Made by a program: the position numbers and the translations under genes. Shown here piece after piece: positions 1 to 11,087 of a stretch of 64,000 bases of DNA. Source of the DNA: Xanthostigma xanthostigma (lineage: Eukaryota; Arthropoda; Insecta; Raphidioptera; Raphidiidae). The notes under the pieces were generated by a model. The model saw only the letters and a program-made list of their open reading frames with translations, was not told where the DNA came from and ran no database searches. Within the stretch, counting starts at the first letter, position 1. Each line of letters opens with the position of its first letter. Where the stretch lies: assembly GCA_963575645.1 (NCBI GenBank), contig OY754469.1:13844001-13908000 (forward strand), given 5' to 3'.

Positions 1-65
1 GTAAAGAGTTTAAGAAAAATATCGTTCTAATGGATAAATTATTTTTCGAGCAGACTCGATTTAAT

Positions 66-572
66 TAGGGTTGCCAGACGTACGTTAAATTTCGTACCAT
101 TACGAGATTTACAGTTTGTGTACGAGATACAATAATAACAAAATTCTCGTACAATTTTGTACGACATTTTAACAATGATGACTGCCTTCGCTAGGTATAG
201 CTAAAAAGTGTAAGAATTTACATATTTACCTACTTCACACACCACAAAACGATCGACTGACTGGGCGCATCACTAAATACACTACCTCATCACTATATGA
301 AACTAGACAACCTGAGTGGGAAATCCCCGTTACACTAATGTTAATCACTATCAGTTCTAATTGTTTCATTTGAATTGACAGCTAAAAGCGCAACGAATAT
401 GACTACTCAAAGTTAAATAGTACAGTAAATAGCATAAATTATAAATTTTATTCGATAAAGCTACTTTAAATTTATACTTGTACGAGATTAACTGTTGAAA
501 CTTGAAAGTACAAGATGTTTAGCAACACTTTACACTGGTACGAGAAAAAAAATCCGTCATCTGGCAACCCTG
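66..572. mobile_element. hAT-type MITE, 507 bp
   Basis: The ends are inverted (TAGGGTTGCCAG at the left, CTGGCAACCCTG at the right) and are flanked by an exact 8-bp duplication GATTTAAT at 58-65 and 573-580, as hAT transposases make. The interior repeats words such as 'tacgaga' in both orientations and encodes nothing convincing. The same TIR core (AGGGTTGCCA) is used by the element at 13689-14060. Confidence 0.88.
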
Positions 573-580
573 GATTTAAT

Positions 581-1244
581 ATGGAGAAATATGTGTGGTC
601 ACAATCTAAGATCATTGTCAAATTATATTTTTAGACAGTCTTTTCTGCAATTCAGAATAGGTGTCATACAAGAACACTAAATTTCAGACAAAGGTCCTAT
701 TACCATTCTATATATAAATATACCGATTATTAATTCAAGGATCAATGTACAAGGAATCAATTAAATATCATCACGAGGGGAACAATTAAAAATAATATTG
801 TAAGATTTTTAAAAAAATCCATGATTTATTTCAGAAATGAGTTCAGTGAATCCAAAAAAAGACAAATCTCATCAAGCAAAAATGTTTTGTCGTACTACAA
901 TTTCACGAAATTTATAACTTCAGATAAAAAACTGCAAAACAGAGTTTTTGCATTTCCGTTAGTTGATTTCCGTTTCTCATAGTCAACTCAGACCATTCAA
1001 TGCTATTAATTTTTATTATTGTTCGAGTCAAATAAGCAAGACTCAGACAACGCAACGGTTTTCCAGGATTATGATGTATATTTTCACTTTATAAGAGAAT
1101 GATAAACTTAGGTCGCAATGCAGAACCCTGCCGACAAAGTGTATAATATAGGTACACACACGCAATTTGATAATTTTGAACAGTGCATATAATTTCTAAT
1201 ATATATACATAAGCAATAATTTAAATCATTTTTTTTTCGTTCTT
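581..1244. other. intergenic, no gene seen
   Basis: AT-rich sequence with short ORFs only. I see no splice-framed coding pattern, TIR pair or RNA gene. Confidence 0.6.
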
Positions 1245-1668
1245 ATATCTTCCTCTTGGATCTGAAACCTGGAAAGTGACATAACAACTAACCTGCAAAT
1301 CTTCATAAACAAATGTCTCAGAGCAATCCTCAAGATGAACACGTCTCGAACAACGAACTTTGGAAACGTGCAATATGTCTTGAACAAATCTGTGTAACAA
1401 TAAAACGTAGGAAATGGAATTGGATAGGACACACGCTACGAAAGACAGATGACGACATAGCAAAGAGAGTCTTGGATTGGAACCCACAGGAATACCGTAA
1501 AAGAGGAAGCCCAAAAATATCTTGGAGAAGAACTGTTCGTGAAGAAGTTATGGAACAAGCAACTACCTGGCTTCAAGTCAAAAATATGGCAAAAGATAGG
1601 ACTAGATTCAAAATTTTCGTAGAGGCCCTATGCTCCACTTAGGAGTTAAAGGAAATGATTATTATTAT
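1245..1668 (+). mobile_element. RTE-type LINE fragment, 3' end
   Basis: The reading frame from about 1390 to 1642 encodes the C-terminal tail common to RTE-family reverse transcriptases. It has the block WNWIGHTLRK, then LDWNPQ, then RGSPKISWRRTVREE, and ends LCST. Upstream, from about 1245, the same protein continues in another frame (GSETW, then FINKCLRAIL), so this copy has at least one frameshift and is dead. The 3' end runs into a short ATT repeat (about 1657-1670), a usual RTE tail. Most of the element upstream is missing, as with 5'-truncated LINE insertions. Confidence 0.85.
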
Positions 1669-1713
1669 TATATCCTTCCTTTTACTTGCAAACAAGATTT
1701 AAAGAACTATATA

Positions 1714-2748
1714 CAGTGTAAACTCAATATAGCGATCTTCTATTTAAGAAAAAACTCCTTAAAACGTAGAAATTGTTAAGGTTTGTTTGGTTTACATTGT
1801 TACCCATATATTGAAACACTATATAGCGTTGCAACCACTCTCAATTGCGAAACAAAACGTCATTATTTAGACCCCAACAATGGGATTCTTAAGGCCGGTT
1901 TACACTTTGATTAGTGTTTAGTGCGAGTGATTAGTGCAGGTGTTTAGTAAATAGTACTAAACACGTTTGGACCGCAATTGAGTAGTGCGAGTGATTAGTG
2001 TTTAGCGAAGTAGAGTGATTAGGAGCGTATTCTATTTTTTTGCGAGTAACCCTGCCCCTCGTGCCCTTCCTTCACCCCTCACTCGCAGCGTGCCTGCCAC
2101 TAAACACGTTTGGACATACTTTTTGTTTAGCAAGTGTTTAGTGCTTGAAGGGACGCTAGTGTATATGCATGCAGTATTTTGGTTTTAATAATGGCAAAGT
2201 GGACTGAAGATACAACCTGTAAGTTTGTGGAAGAATATCTAAAAAATGAATGTCTTTACGATTGTAAAGACCCTAAATACAAAAATAAAGGAGCCCCTTT
2301 TTGGTGTGCCAAGTTCTAATTTCACATGTTCTTCGATTTCAGATACCACCGCATTTAATATTTCTTTAATTATTTCCTGCAATTGCAAGCGCGATTGTTC
2401 GTCCATAGTTGTTGTCTGTTCGATGCCCGACAATTAACTGATTTTACTAAGCGCAACAGCTAAACAGTACTGGACACTACTCGCACTACTAATCACTCTC
2501 ACTAATCACTTATCACTTGTACTCGCACTAATCAAAGTGTAAACAAGGCTTTAGAAACATGATCATTTGTTTGTTGTAAAAAGATACAATTAAAATACTG
2601 GCATAGAAAAAAACGACAAAGAAAGTTAACAGATTATAATTAATTTAGTCAAAATTTAATGCACTTATTCGTAAAGTTATATTGTTTTCTTTTACTCTTT
2701 ACTCTTTTACCCGGTCCCTTCAATTTCGCTATATAGAGTTTATTACTG
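1714..2748. mobile_element. pogo/Tigger-like DNA element, split by a later insertion
   Basis: Starts CAGTGTAAACTC after TA (1712-1713). It ends in the inverse, with GCTATATAGAGTTTATTACTG finishing at 2748. A related copy lies at 56508-56889 on the other strand. Alignment by eye shows this copy is interrupted by the 659-bp element at 1892-2550, so its own sequence is only about 370 bp. The CAGT start and the TA target fit the pogo/Tigger branch of Tc1/mariner. No transposase frame remains. The right-hand TA has decayed. Confidence 0.8.
1892..2550. mobile_element. PIF/Harbinger element with MADF remnant, nested
   Basis: TIRs AGGCCGGTTTACACTTTGAT (left) and the inverse of AGCCTTGTTTACACTTTGAT (right) are flanked by the 3-bp duplication TTA at 1889-1891 and 2551-2553. 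Subterminal regions repeat 'gtgattagtg'. The related uninserted copy at 56508-56889 reads straight through this junction, which confirms both ends. From 2190 a frame starts MAKWTEDTTCKFVEEYL, the start of a MADF (Myb/SANT-like) domain as in the second protein of Harbinger elements. It is cut short after about 35 residues. A further piece of that kind of protein (SRLQLQEIIKEIL) reads on the minus strand at 2290-2430, so the interior is rearranged. Confidence 0.88.
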
Positions 2749-4514
2749 AAGTACATAATATAGGTATATTTTAACGTTAAGTATGGTATAGAAGACAGTA
2801 ACACTCCTTTATGTATAGGAAGAGATGTATATAAATTATCTTCCTCTTAGTTTGCTTTCAATACAACATCTAAACCAAATTATACACACCTTTCCACAAA
2901 CTATCATTAACTGCGCAAGTCCGTTCCTTTTAGGGGTACATTGAGATGAACTACACTTTCATTTTAAAACAATTTCAATTTTTTTTCGATGTGTTCATCT
3001 AAATAAGTAGAACTACTAAATAAATCGATTAAGTGTTTCAAAAGTTATCATGCAAAATGGTGTCAAGCTGTTCAAAATTTGAAGCGTCGTGATTTGATGG
3101 TCCCATCCCTCCCGATTTCGTCATCCGACCAACGTCAATAGTATATTCATCGTATACTATTGTATATAGGAAAATATATTAATAAGAAAATTGTTATCGT
3201 CATGACAAAAAGATAATTATGAGAATTCGCAGTCTTACTACAATGAAAAACTATACTTTCTACACAACAAACTTCGAAAAAAGTTCAGAAGTTTTTTCAG
3301 GCATATAAATAAAAGAACTTGTATTCCAAGTTACGATAGATTCAGTATTTTATTATATTTCGTTGCCGACATCGCAATAAATATATTTTTAATTATATGG
3401 TTTGTCATATTCGCCCAAAAAAAGAGTGAAATGCATTTAGTTCGAGCTACCACCGTAAAATAGTCGACTAGACTACACTACTAAAATTTTAATCCCAAAC
3501 GAGCTAATCTTGTATCTATACCTATGTCCCTAAATATTTTCTCGAAAACGGCCCTAACGATTTGGATGAAATTTACTGAAAAGGGATTTTGGGGGGCAAA
3601 AATCGTTTTAGCTAGGTCTCATCTCTCGAAAAAATCGTTTTCTTACTTTATCATTATAAAAATCAATTTTTTGACGTATGAAAATACTTACTTAAATATT
3701 GTAAGTAGGTTTTGGAATTTTATACAAACGCAATGAAACAATTGTGTTCAAAATATTATGACAGTTAATCTTTAATTTACTATCCAAGTGAGACTTAAAA
3801 AATACGTATTTGAATATCAGTATTTTATTTAATTAACAAATAATATGATGAAGAATGTCACATCGGTCCCCTCAGGAGAAACGCATTCCAATATTTTATG
3901 AGAACCACTCCCTGGAACCCGAGCTTCGTAAGTTCGTACCAGTCTGTAGGCGCTGCTAACCTCAGTTGTTGAGCGTGTATAATCTGCAATCTATCTATAT
4001 CAAATCAGTGGCAGACTACTTCGATTTTCATCCGCCATCTGTGTTTGTTTCGACCTTTGTCAACTAATATAAAATAATTTCCTTTCAATAAATTTTCAAT
4101 TTGATTGTTTTTATTCACACAAAAGTTTCATTTCATCGATTTGTCATAAAGAATTAAAGTCAAAAGAAGAAAAGAAAGAATAACGAAAACGCACAACTAA
4201 CTACAACAATAATATTCATCACAATGTTAAAACGGAAAAAGTATGAGTTCTGAGTCGTTACCGGTTTCTGAAGTCTGAGCAATAAATAATATCAATTGGA
4301 CGCTTTGTGGAGTAAACATCTATAAATTCGTTTTATATTGAGAAGACTTATTTCTGTATATACACATAGCATTAAATATTTCTTACGCTGTATTGTCAAA
4401 ACAATAATCCACAACAAAAATTTTAAATCTTTTTTAACTCAATCTTTATCGATTCAATTGTGTTCTCCGAAAGCAGTATTTCGAAAAGTGAATGATACCG
4501 CCACCCTGGGACGC
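2749..4514. other. intergenic, no gene seen
   Basis: No coding exon recognised. A block at about 3860-3960 (with CCCGAGCT and TCGTACCAGTC) resembles 21133-21200 and is probably an old dispersed repeat. A short imperfect palindrome lies at about 3136-3162. Confidence 0.5.
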
Positions 4515-4517
4515 TAA

Positions 4518-5132
4518 GGCGTCTTGTTAACGACAACGGATAACGGCCCGATTTTTGTGACGGGTGACGGGCTGACGCGCAGCTTGTTCAATAGGTTAGT
4601 ATAGGTGTCTGTTAACGCGACGGGAATGTCACCGTTACAACAAAACTCAACGGATACACGCACGTCGCCCCCTCGGTGACGACGGATGTACGAGCACGTT
4701 TTTATACTTTATACCTACCTACCTACCTTGTGCTACTTAATTATGGAGAAACGGGATGTTGATATGGATTTATTAATTAGTCTTGTTCATAATAGGCTAG
4801 TGCTATGGGACAAGACTTTAAACAATTACAAAAATAAACAAGCAAATTTTGCGGCATGGAAAGATATCTGTATAATGCTAAATGAAAAGTATGGAATACT
4901 CCATAAGACTCTCTTTCTAATAAAATAGGATGAACCCATACCTTTCTCCTTTTTTTTCGTAGCTGCTGTTTTTTGTATAAATAGTAGGCTAGAATAAGCG
5001 TTTTCTTTGCACTCGACATCGTACCTGCACTTCAACGGACGCGCTCACGTTACATTAGCGGATCGTGTACAAAGGTAACCGTTTCGCATCGGCCCGTTAC
5101 CCGTTGACTAATACGCTCGTTAACAAGAGCCC
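4518..5132. mobile_element. PIF/Harbinger-type element, 615 bp
   Basis: Ends GGCGTCTTGTTAACG and the inverse of GGGCTCTTGTTAACG lie between 3-bp duplications TAA at 4515-4517 and 5133-5135. The subterminal sequence is rich in 'aacgg' and 'gacgg' words in both orientations. It contains a MADF ORF start (see 4743-4928) and no DDE transposase, so it is non-autonomous. Confidence 0.82.
4743..4928 (+). pseudogene. MADF-domain ORF1 fragment of a Harbinger element
   Basis: Begins MEKRDVDMDLLISLVHNR and continues with LWDK, NYKN and FAAWKDICIMLNEKYG. The spacing of tryptophan and acidic residues is that of a MADF domain, the DNA-binding partner protein of PIF/Harbinger transposons. It stops after 61 residues, about half to two-thirds of a MADF domain, with an unrelated tail from residue 49 on. 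It probably represents the first part of ORF1, kept after an internal deletion of the element around it. A domesticated small gene is possible but I see no support for it. Confidence 0.65.
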
Positions 5133-5637
5133 TAAAGCGATCGGAGAGTATCTTCGGGATCAATCGGGAATTAACATCTGAAAAACCGCCCGTACATGTT
5201 TCTATCCTACATAATTTAGAATTATAACTAGTGTCCGATAGAAGTTTCGGTTTCGACCTAGTTTAGGTAAAAAAAACTGGTTTCGGGTTAGTTTCGGTTT
5301 CGGCTGCCATTCGGCCGAAACAGAAACTGCATTAGAGAGGTTTCGCGCTGAAATCAGACAGGTTCTGGTTATATCTGGTAGGTAGGTACTTATTAAGTTT
5401 AATTTTATTGTTGTTGAGTACCTGTACTATACAAAATGACCAAAGTTTAAGATAAATAATTTTGTTCTTAAGATGAAAGAGTTATTTTTTTTTCTGTACC
5501 TATATAGTACTACAGTAAAACCTCGTTAACACGAACTCGTAAAAATCAGGCAAAAAGTTCGTGTTATGTGGGAGTTCGTGTAAACCGAGTATGGCATAAA
5601 ATACAGTCATTTTTTAAGTGTCAAATCATGATTTATT

Positions 5638-5762
5638 TTAAGTAAACATTGAATAATTATTTATTATAAATTATCTAAAATTATAAATTTATTATAAATT
5701 ATCTAAAATTATAAATTTAGTATAAATTATCTAAAATTATAAATTTATTATAAATTATCTAA
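5638..5762. repeat. AT-rich tandem repeat, about 31-bp unit
   Basis: About three to four copies of a unit built of 'attataaattatctaaa' and 'attataaattt'. One copy has a G in place of T. It lies inside the Tigger-like element. Confidence 0.85.
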
Positions 5763-5909
5763 TAACGTGTTTAGTTTGCACATCAAGAGAGGTCTGCTTT
5801 CGTTTAGACATCTTGAAGAACTGAAGATTGTACGCCAGACGTCAGTTTATATGTTCACTTCTTAACAAAGCCAAATTGTTAAGAAGCCTTTGCCTTTGTT
5901 AATTAGTTT

Positions 5910-6230
5910 CATGGCCCCCACATTCGATTGTGGGCCCTGTAACCAGGATCTGGGTCGGGCCCCCCCAACATATGCCTATTTTTCTTTGTCTTCGGACAAG
6001 AATCTTCGCAGAGTTAGAGTAGAGGGAGTAGGTGGGGCCCGTGCGTGCTGTTGTATACAAAGTAATATCTATTTTACTCTAAACTGTTTTTATATTTAAA
6101 TATTTTCGTTTATTTTGATAATAAAGCTATGATCCACTGCAAATACTTCTTGAATAAAAAAACCAGGGCCCCCTCTGAGCCTGGGCCCTGTTACCAGAGT
6201 TGCACCAGCCCCACCATTGTGGGGGCCATG
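5910..6230. mobile_element. hAT MITE, 321 bp, innermost insertion
   Basis: Starts CATGGCCCCCACA and ends TGTGGGGGCCATG. The exact 8-bp duplication ATTAGTTT is at 5902-5909 and 6231-6238. A second inverted block (GGGCCCTGTTACCAG and its inverse) lies inside each end. It sits in the Tigger-like element, which sits in the hAT element. Confidence 0.9.
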
Positions 6231-6904
6231 ATTAGTTTACAACCTTTTCAATAAATAAGAGGGGAAAAATTTTGAGGTATGTTTCTATTTATAGGATTTC
6301 GAGTGAATTTTTAATCTCTCAGTCCTTTGTCTATTTTTAGAATGTGAGTTAATTACTTTTGTAATCCCTTAAGCGAATCTTTTCTTTTAGTTGTATTGTA
6401 TATTCATTGACCAAAATGATCAAAATATATGATTTGAGAATTTTTGTAGTTCGTATTATCCGATAATTAACCGTGAAGGGACGAAAAAGTTGTTCGAAGT
6501 TCGTATTAACGAAGGTTCGTGTTAACCGAACATAATTACATTAAAGCTTATGTGACCATTGTCGAGAGCAAATTTTTGTTCGCGTTAAACCGAAATTCGT
6601 GTTAACCGTGTTCGTGTTAACGAGGGTTTACTGTATATACCATAAACATATTTATTAGGTAAATACTTTCTACTAAAAGGTATTTTTGTTTTGTATATAT
6701 AGCTTTTATTTTATTTCATAATATTATAAAAAAATATATTTATTTGTGCTTTTTGAAATAAGGAGGCTAATAATATGATATAAGAAGTTAATGATTAGTT
6801 AAAATATCAGACGCTAAAAATAAAAAAAATATAAAAACTGATTATGATAATGTTTACTTTATTTTTCTCACGAAAACATGAAATTTCGCTTTCGGCCGAA
6901 CCTA

Positions 6905-7076
6905 AGGCCTAGCACACATAGAGAGCGTTCAACGCGCGTTGGCCCAACGCGCGTTTACAATTTCTATACAATTGTATATAACTGTTTACATGATAACGCG
7001 CGTTCAACGCGCCACCAACGCGCGTTATCATGTAAACAGTTACGCGCGTTGAACGCCTCTCATATAAACTAGGCCT
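6905..7076. mobile_element. Harbinger-like MITE, 172 bp, nested
   Basis: The inverted ends AGGCCTAG are followed by a shared block with GAGCGTTCAACGCGCGT. The flanks are CTA and TAG, so only TA is a clear duplication. The middle holds a 20-bp inverted repeat (TGTTTACATGATAACGCGCG and its inverse). The AGGCC start is shared with the elements at 1892 and 57775. The superfamily is inferred from that. Confidence 0.65.
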
Positions 7077-7138
7077 TAGACTGAAGCCGAAATTCGGTTT
7101 CGGTTTTGACCATAAAAACTAGTTTCGGTCGGACACTA

Positions 7139-7999
7139 ATTATAACACTTCGTATAAAAATCTAATGATCGTCAACTCGTCATATGAGGTGAGCTGTATT
7201 GTCGAGGTATCGTAACAGACAACTCGGGGGAGCCAGTCTTGTCGTTACAAGCTGCAGCGGTCTGCGTCCGTCCAGCGTCTGTTTAACTGCCGTCGTTACG
7301 TCCCACAGGAGGTGAATGTGTCGTCGACGGAAGACAATAAAGCCCGAGGCGCAAACGAAATGCCACAGACGACAATGTGCGGCCGTGGCGACAATATATA
7401 TACGCATCTATATTGGCTGAGTCTCAATCCATTTCCCGTGAGATCACAACTAGGACTTCCATACCGGAATAATTTCCTAGAGCAGGGAACGGACACCTGC
7501 GGCTCTTTTGATGTAAAGTTGCGGCTCTCCAGTTCCATAAACAAAAAATAATTATTTTATTATATAAACCCTTAAAAATCGTCCTATCGATCCATGATTG
7601 AGTACCATGTCTATCTCTCAGCCATTTCCACTCGCGTCTCACCCGCACCGCCCCCATCGCGACGCGTTGTCCTCGGATATATATTTTATACCTATATAAG
7701 CAAATACTATAATACTGAAACGAAAATGTTTAGTGGCTCTTTAAAAACTGGGAAATGTTGTAAATTGTGACTTTTGGCTCTTCCGTCTCAAAAGGTTGCC
7801 GACCCCTGGCCTAGAGGCAACAGTGCCTCCTATTGAAAACGCTTTTGTAAGCTAAGTTGTGTACAAATCCGTGCTTGATTGAAATTTTACAAATTGCTTA
7901 AATTTCCAACTAGAAAGTACGGTTTTTTGTAGATTTGGTTTGTTTGTTTTCTGCCTCAAAGTTTCATACAACGATTTCTTTGCTATCTCAATTCTAAAA
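7139..7999. mobile_element. hAT remnant with one clear end, plus unassigned flanks
   Basis: At 7790-7809 the sequence reads 'aaaggttgccgacccctggcc', the inverse of a common hAT terminus (CAGGGGTCGGCAACC). The 'gcggctc' and 'ggctctt' words inside (7500-7780) fit the same family. I cannot place the left end; it may lie near 7420. Overlapping ORFs on both strands here do not look like proteins. Confidence 0.5.
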
Positions 8000-8424
8000 T
8001 CTAAATATATAAAAGGAAACCGTGACTGACTGATCTATCAAAGCACAGTACAAACAACGGGACGGATTGCCCTGAAAGGCACACAGATGATTATTATGAC
8101 GTAGGCTAAGAACGAATTCCCTAAAAGGGTGTAACAGGGATTCGAAATTTGCATGGAGAAATCATATAAGATAGATGTATTAATTCGAGAATGCGCAGGT
8201 CTACTCCTGTCAACAAATAAATAAATACGTGTTGCAGGCTTTTTCAAAAACAACCCCTTCAGAGGGTGAAAAGGGGTAAAGAGTCTAAAAATCAACATGG
8301 GTGTAATTTTCAAAGTTTGTCAGGACGTTGATCTCGTGAAAGTCAACAATTTTGATTTTTATTAGGGGGGTATCTATGCCAAATAATGGGAATTTAACCG
8401 TGCGAAGCCGCGGGTAACGGCTAG
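8000..8424 (+). mobile_element. non-autonomous Helitron, 425 bp
   Basis: Starts TCTAAATATATAAAAGG after A (7999). Ends GCGAAGCCGCGGGTAACGG followed by CTAG, with T next (8425). A TC start, a GC-rich hairpin, a CTAG end and insertion between A and T are the Helitron rules. No Rep/helicase frame is present. Confidence 0.85.
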
Positions 8425-8914
8425 TAACCAATAAGTCCATCTCTAGATAACATATTATTATCATTGTTTGCACAGTTCGGCCATCGCACAGAGACCAATT
8501 CAGACACAAATAATATGGAGGAATTTCAACGTTCAGTGTTCAACTAAATAAGCACTAAAAATATTTTTGAAACAATCTGTACATGGAACATATATATAAT
8601 ATGTTCGTATTATACATGTGTACTTAGTAGAGCATATAATATTGTGCCATAGTGTCATTACTCCAACTTGAGTTCTACGTTTGGATATTAAAGCCCCGAC
8701 TCTATTATTATGTACTAAGACTCACTCTTTTGGTGACGCTACGCGCCGATAATAATATTTTGTGTAAACGTACATATTTTACCAAAATGCATTTGTCTTC
8801 CTGTAAATAAGGTTTTTCAGTAGATCGTCTGTTCCCACAAATTCGGCCATCTACCGATCGCCTTTAATTTGTTTCTTATTAAAGACCGAACACATCAAGC
8901 ACGACCAGCACAGC
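8425..8914. other. intergenic, no gene seen
   Basis: AT-rich. No exon, TIR pair or RNA gene was recognised. Confidence 0.5.
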
Positions 8915-9338
8915 CAAAGGCGTAGATATTTTTTTTGGAAGAGGGGGGGGGGGTTAACGCAAAAAAAATCAATATATTTTTAAAGTGAAACTTTTATTCT
9001 ATCGCCCCGAATTTTTCTGGCCGTCTGTTGCATGTCGCATTACAGGCGGCCGCGGAGTAGGGGTAAAGTGAAAGGCGCTCGGAGTAGGCGCTCGGTAGAG
9101 CAGCCAAGGCCAATATGGCGGCGTCCATGGTTAGCATCAGCTGACCGTGTAGTATGTATAACACATAGTCAGTCTGTCATGCGGGCAAGTGCTGTACAGT
9201 GTTTACATGTTTTTATTCGTGTATTCATGTGAATATTGTTTATAATTAATCGTGATGGATAAGTGTCTACAATCCAACGCCTACAATCCAATAAAAGTTT
9301 CACTTTTACCACCTTTACCCCCCATATCTACGCCCTTG
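8915..9338. mobile_element. hAT MITE, 424 bp
   Basis: Starts CAAAGGCGTAGATAT and ends ATATCTACGCCCTTG. The exact 8-bp duplication AGCACAGC is at 8907-8914 and 9339-9346. A second inverted pair lies inside: AAGTGAAACTTTTATT near 8982 and its inverse near 9288. A G-run follows the left end. Confidence 0.9.
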
Positions 9339-9629
9339 AGCACAGCACGAAGCAGAAAAGCCTGATCGTGCGAAGGTACCCATGTTAGGTTAAGATTTTG
9401 AACAAATCAACATGTACATTTTTAATTATATACCTAGTAGGACTAATGATTTAACGTTTAAATTATTTTTTTTTTGTAAATATACGTGTCGCCGCTGCGC
9501 AATACTGGTTGTCAGCAAGTGTTGCAGATTTGCGTCCGTTCCGTAAAATCGTTTCGTAATTCATCCAAGCACATCGATTCAATTCACCCCTATCTACCTA
9601 AAGAAGTTTAACTTCAATAATTAATAAGA

Positions 9630-10130
9630 AAAATCGCAGGATTGTGAACAAAAAGTTAGATTTATTAATGTACGACGTTTAGTCTATAGATTTAGACTTT
9701 TTCAAGAAGGTACCTACAATATGAAAATTCAAAACAATAATTATGAAAATAAACATTAATTACTAACACTAGCAATTAACAAAAGTTAAGGTACAAAAGC
9801 ATGGCAACAAGTTTATGTATACATTTTTAAACAATAAAACATAATAAATAAAAATTCGAAAGTTAGTTCAATTTCATAACATAGTTTTAAATTTTGAGTG
9901 TCTGTTCTATAATTAATAGAATTGTTTTTTTCTAATAAAACACATTTCACTGATATTGCGTTTCTTCCAATTTAACTCTTTATCTAATATTTGAACTCTA
10001 TTAACTATAAATTTATGTTCAGTGTCGAAATGATGGGATGACAACGCGGTCTTATTATCACTTAATAAATTTATGTTTCTACAGTCCATTCTTATTAATT
10101 ATTATCTCGATGAACACGATATCTAACATA
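9630..10130 (-). mobile_element. Penelope-like element fragment (GIY-YIG end)
   Basis: Read on the minus strand, 9930-10090 encodes a stretch with CRNINLLSD, TALSSHHF, HKFIVNRVQILDKE and WKKRNISEM. This is the pattern of the C-terminal GIY-YIG endonuclease region of Penelope-like retroelements. The copy is old and broken. About 230 bases downstream on the same strand (9676-9706) is a hairpin block resembling those in the fold-back elements at 45.5, 48.7 and 57.5 kb, which suggests they derive from PLE ends. Confidence 0.65.
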
Positions 10131-10839
10131 TATTTTAACTTCAATAATATTTTTAAAGATTAGACATGATTCTTTTTATTCAGACGGCAGTGTTATTAGA
10201 TGAAAGTGTAACCCAACCTGTAGGGCAGTAATCAATGAACGTTTACGAGACTGAGTTCAACATCAAATGTGAGAGCACCTCATAAATCTCTCCACTATAA
10301 GTAATTAAGCCGAGGGTTGCAATTGTACGCAATGATAGCTGCAGGCCTTGCGTTTAAGCATTTGTATATATCATACCATACCATACCACATATTATTATC
10401 ATTATAATATTACATGAAAGAGTCAAATGCATTATCTTTTTCGAAAAATGAAAATATCAGGCCATGCAGATATAGATATCTTATCTAGATTCATCGGTAC
10501 CTATGGAGTGATTCTGATTTCGCGCCCTCAAAATGTTTTTGTTTGATATATTCAAATAAAACAATCATAATCACATTGCTGTTGGCGCCCCAGCTGCGGG
10601 CCTCGATTGCCAGACCCTAGTTACGGCGTAGGGCAACTGCACTGGACCCCGAGTTCACCGATGGCTCCCCAGATTTCATGTAGATGGGGAGACCATCTCT
10701 GAATTTTAATTTTATCTTTCCAGTGGAGCGAGAGATAAGCAATTTCTTATGTGAATACCATCTCTAGATTTAACGGCAATAATTGCCGTAGCTTTTGAAG
10801 AAGTCATGCCCTTAAATCCGTCACTATATAATATACTGT
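10131..10839. other. intergenic, no gene seen
   Basis: No coding exon recognised. A short 'ataccataccat' run lies near 10375. The stretch 10580-10660 is less AT-rich than its surroundings and reads as degraded repeat. Confidence 0.5.
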
Positions 10840-11040
10840 AGCCGGGAAAAGTACGTCTGTCAAAAGAATAAATCCAAGCAGCCAGCAAACGGTATCAAAA
10901 CCGTCCCCGCGTGCGCAGTAGGTAAAGCTGTTAGTGGCGATTTTAGAACACATTTTAGCTACTGCGCATACGGGTGAAGATTTCGGTACCATTTGCTGGC
11001 TGGTTGGAACGAACCTATTTTCAAGTTGTTACGTGCGGAC
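10840..11040. repeat. imperfect inverted repeat with about 55-bp arms
   Basis: The left arm from about 10871 (CAAGCAGCCAGCAAACGGTA, then GTGCGCAGTAG) pairs with the right arm ending about 11010 (CTACTGCGCATACGG, then CATTTGCTGGCTGGTTGG). The middle is about 40 bases. A small fold-back MITE is likeliest. The arms diverge by roughly one base in six. Confidence 0.7.
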
Positions 11041-11087
11041 CATAATATCTTTAAATAGCTACGAAAAACCGTTACGTATAGTTAACA

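Larger units (their letters stand above)
5513..6633. mobile_element. pogo/Tigger-like element nested in the hAT element
   Basis: TIRs of about 25 bp start CAGTAAAACCTCGTTAACAC and end with its inverse, with TA at 5511-5512 and 6634-6635. The subterminal region repeats 'gttcgtgtta' in both orientations (5550-5590 and 6495-6620). This is the usual build of a Tigger/pogo non-autonomous element. It holds a tandem repeat (5638-5762) and a hAT MITE (5910-6230). Confidence 0.88.
5229..7138. mobile_element. hAT element, outermost layer of a nested stack
   Basis: TIRs TAGTGTCCGATAGAAGTTTC (left) and CGGTCGGACACTA (right) sit between exact 8-bp duplications ATTATAAC at 5221-5228 and 7139-7146. The subterminal region repeats 'ttcggtttcgg' as its relative at 36790-37185 does. 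That relative is only 396 bp; the extra length here comes from later insertions at 5513-6633 and 6905-7076. No transposase is left. Confidence 0.9.

Noticed and set aside
1221-1514. 97-residue ORF on the minus strand
   Set aside because: It is antisense to the RTE LINE fragment.
7180-7657. Several overlapping ORFs of 75-82 residues
   Set aside because: They overlap one another on both strands in a hAT remnant and show no domain.
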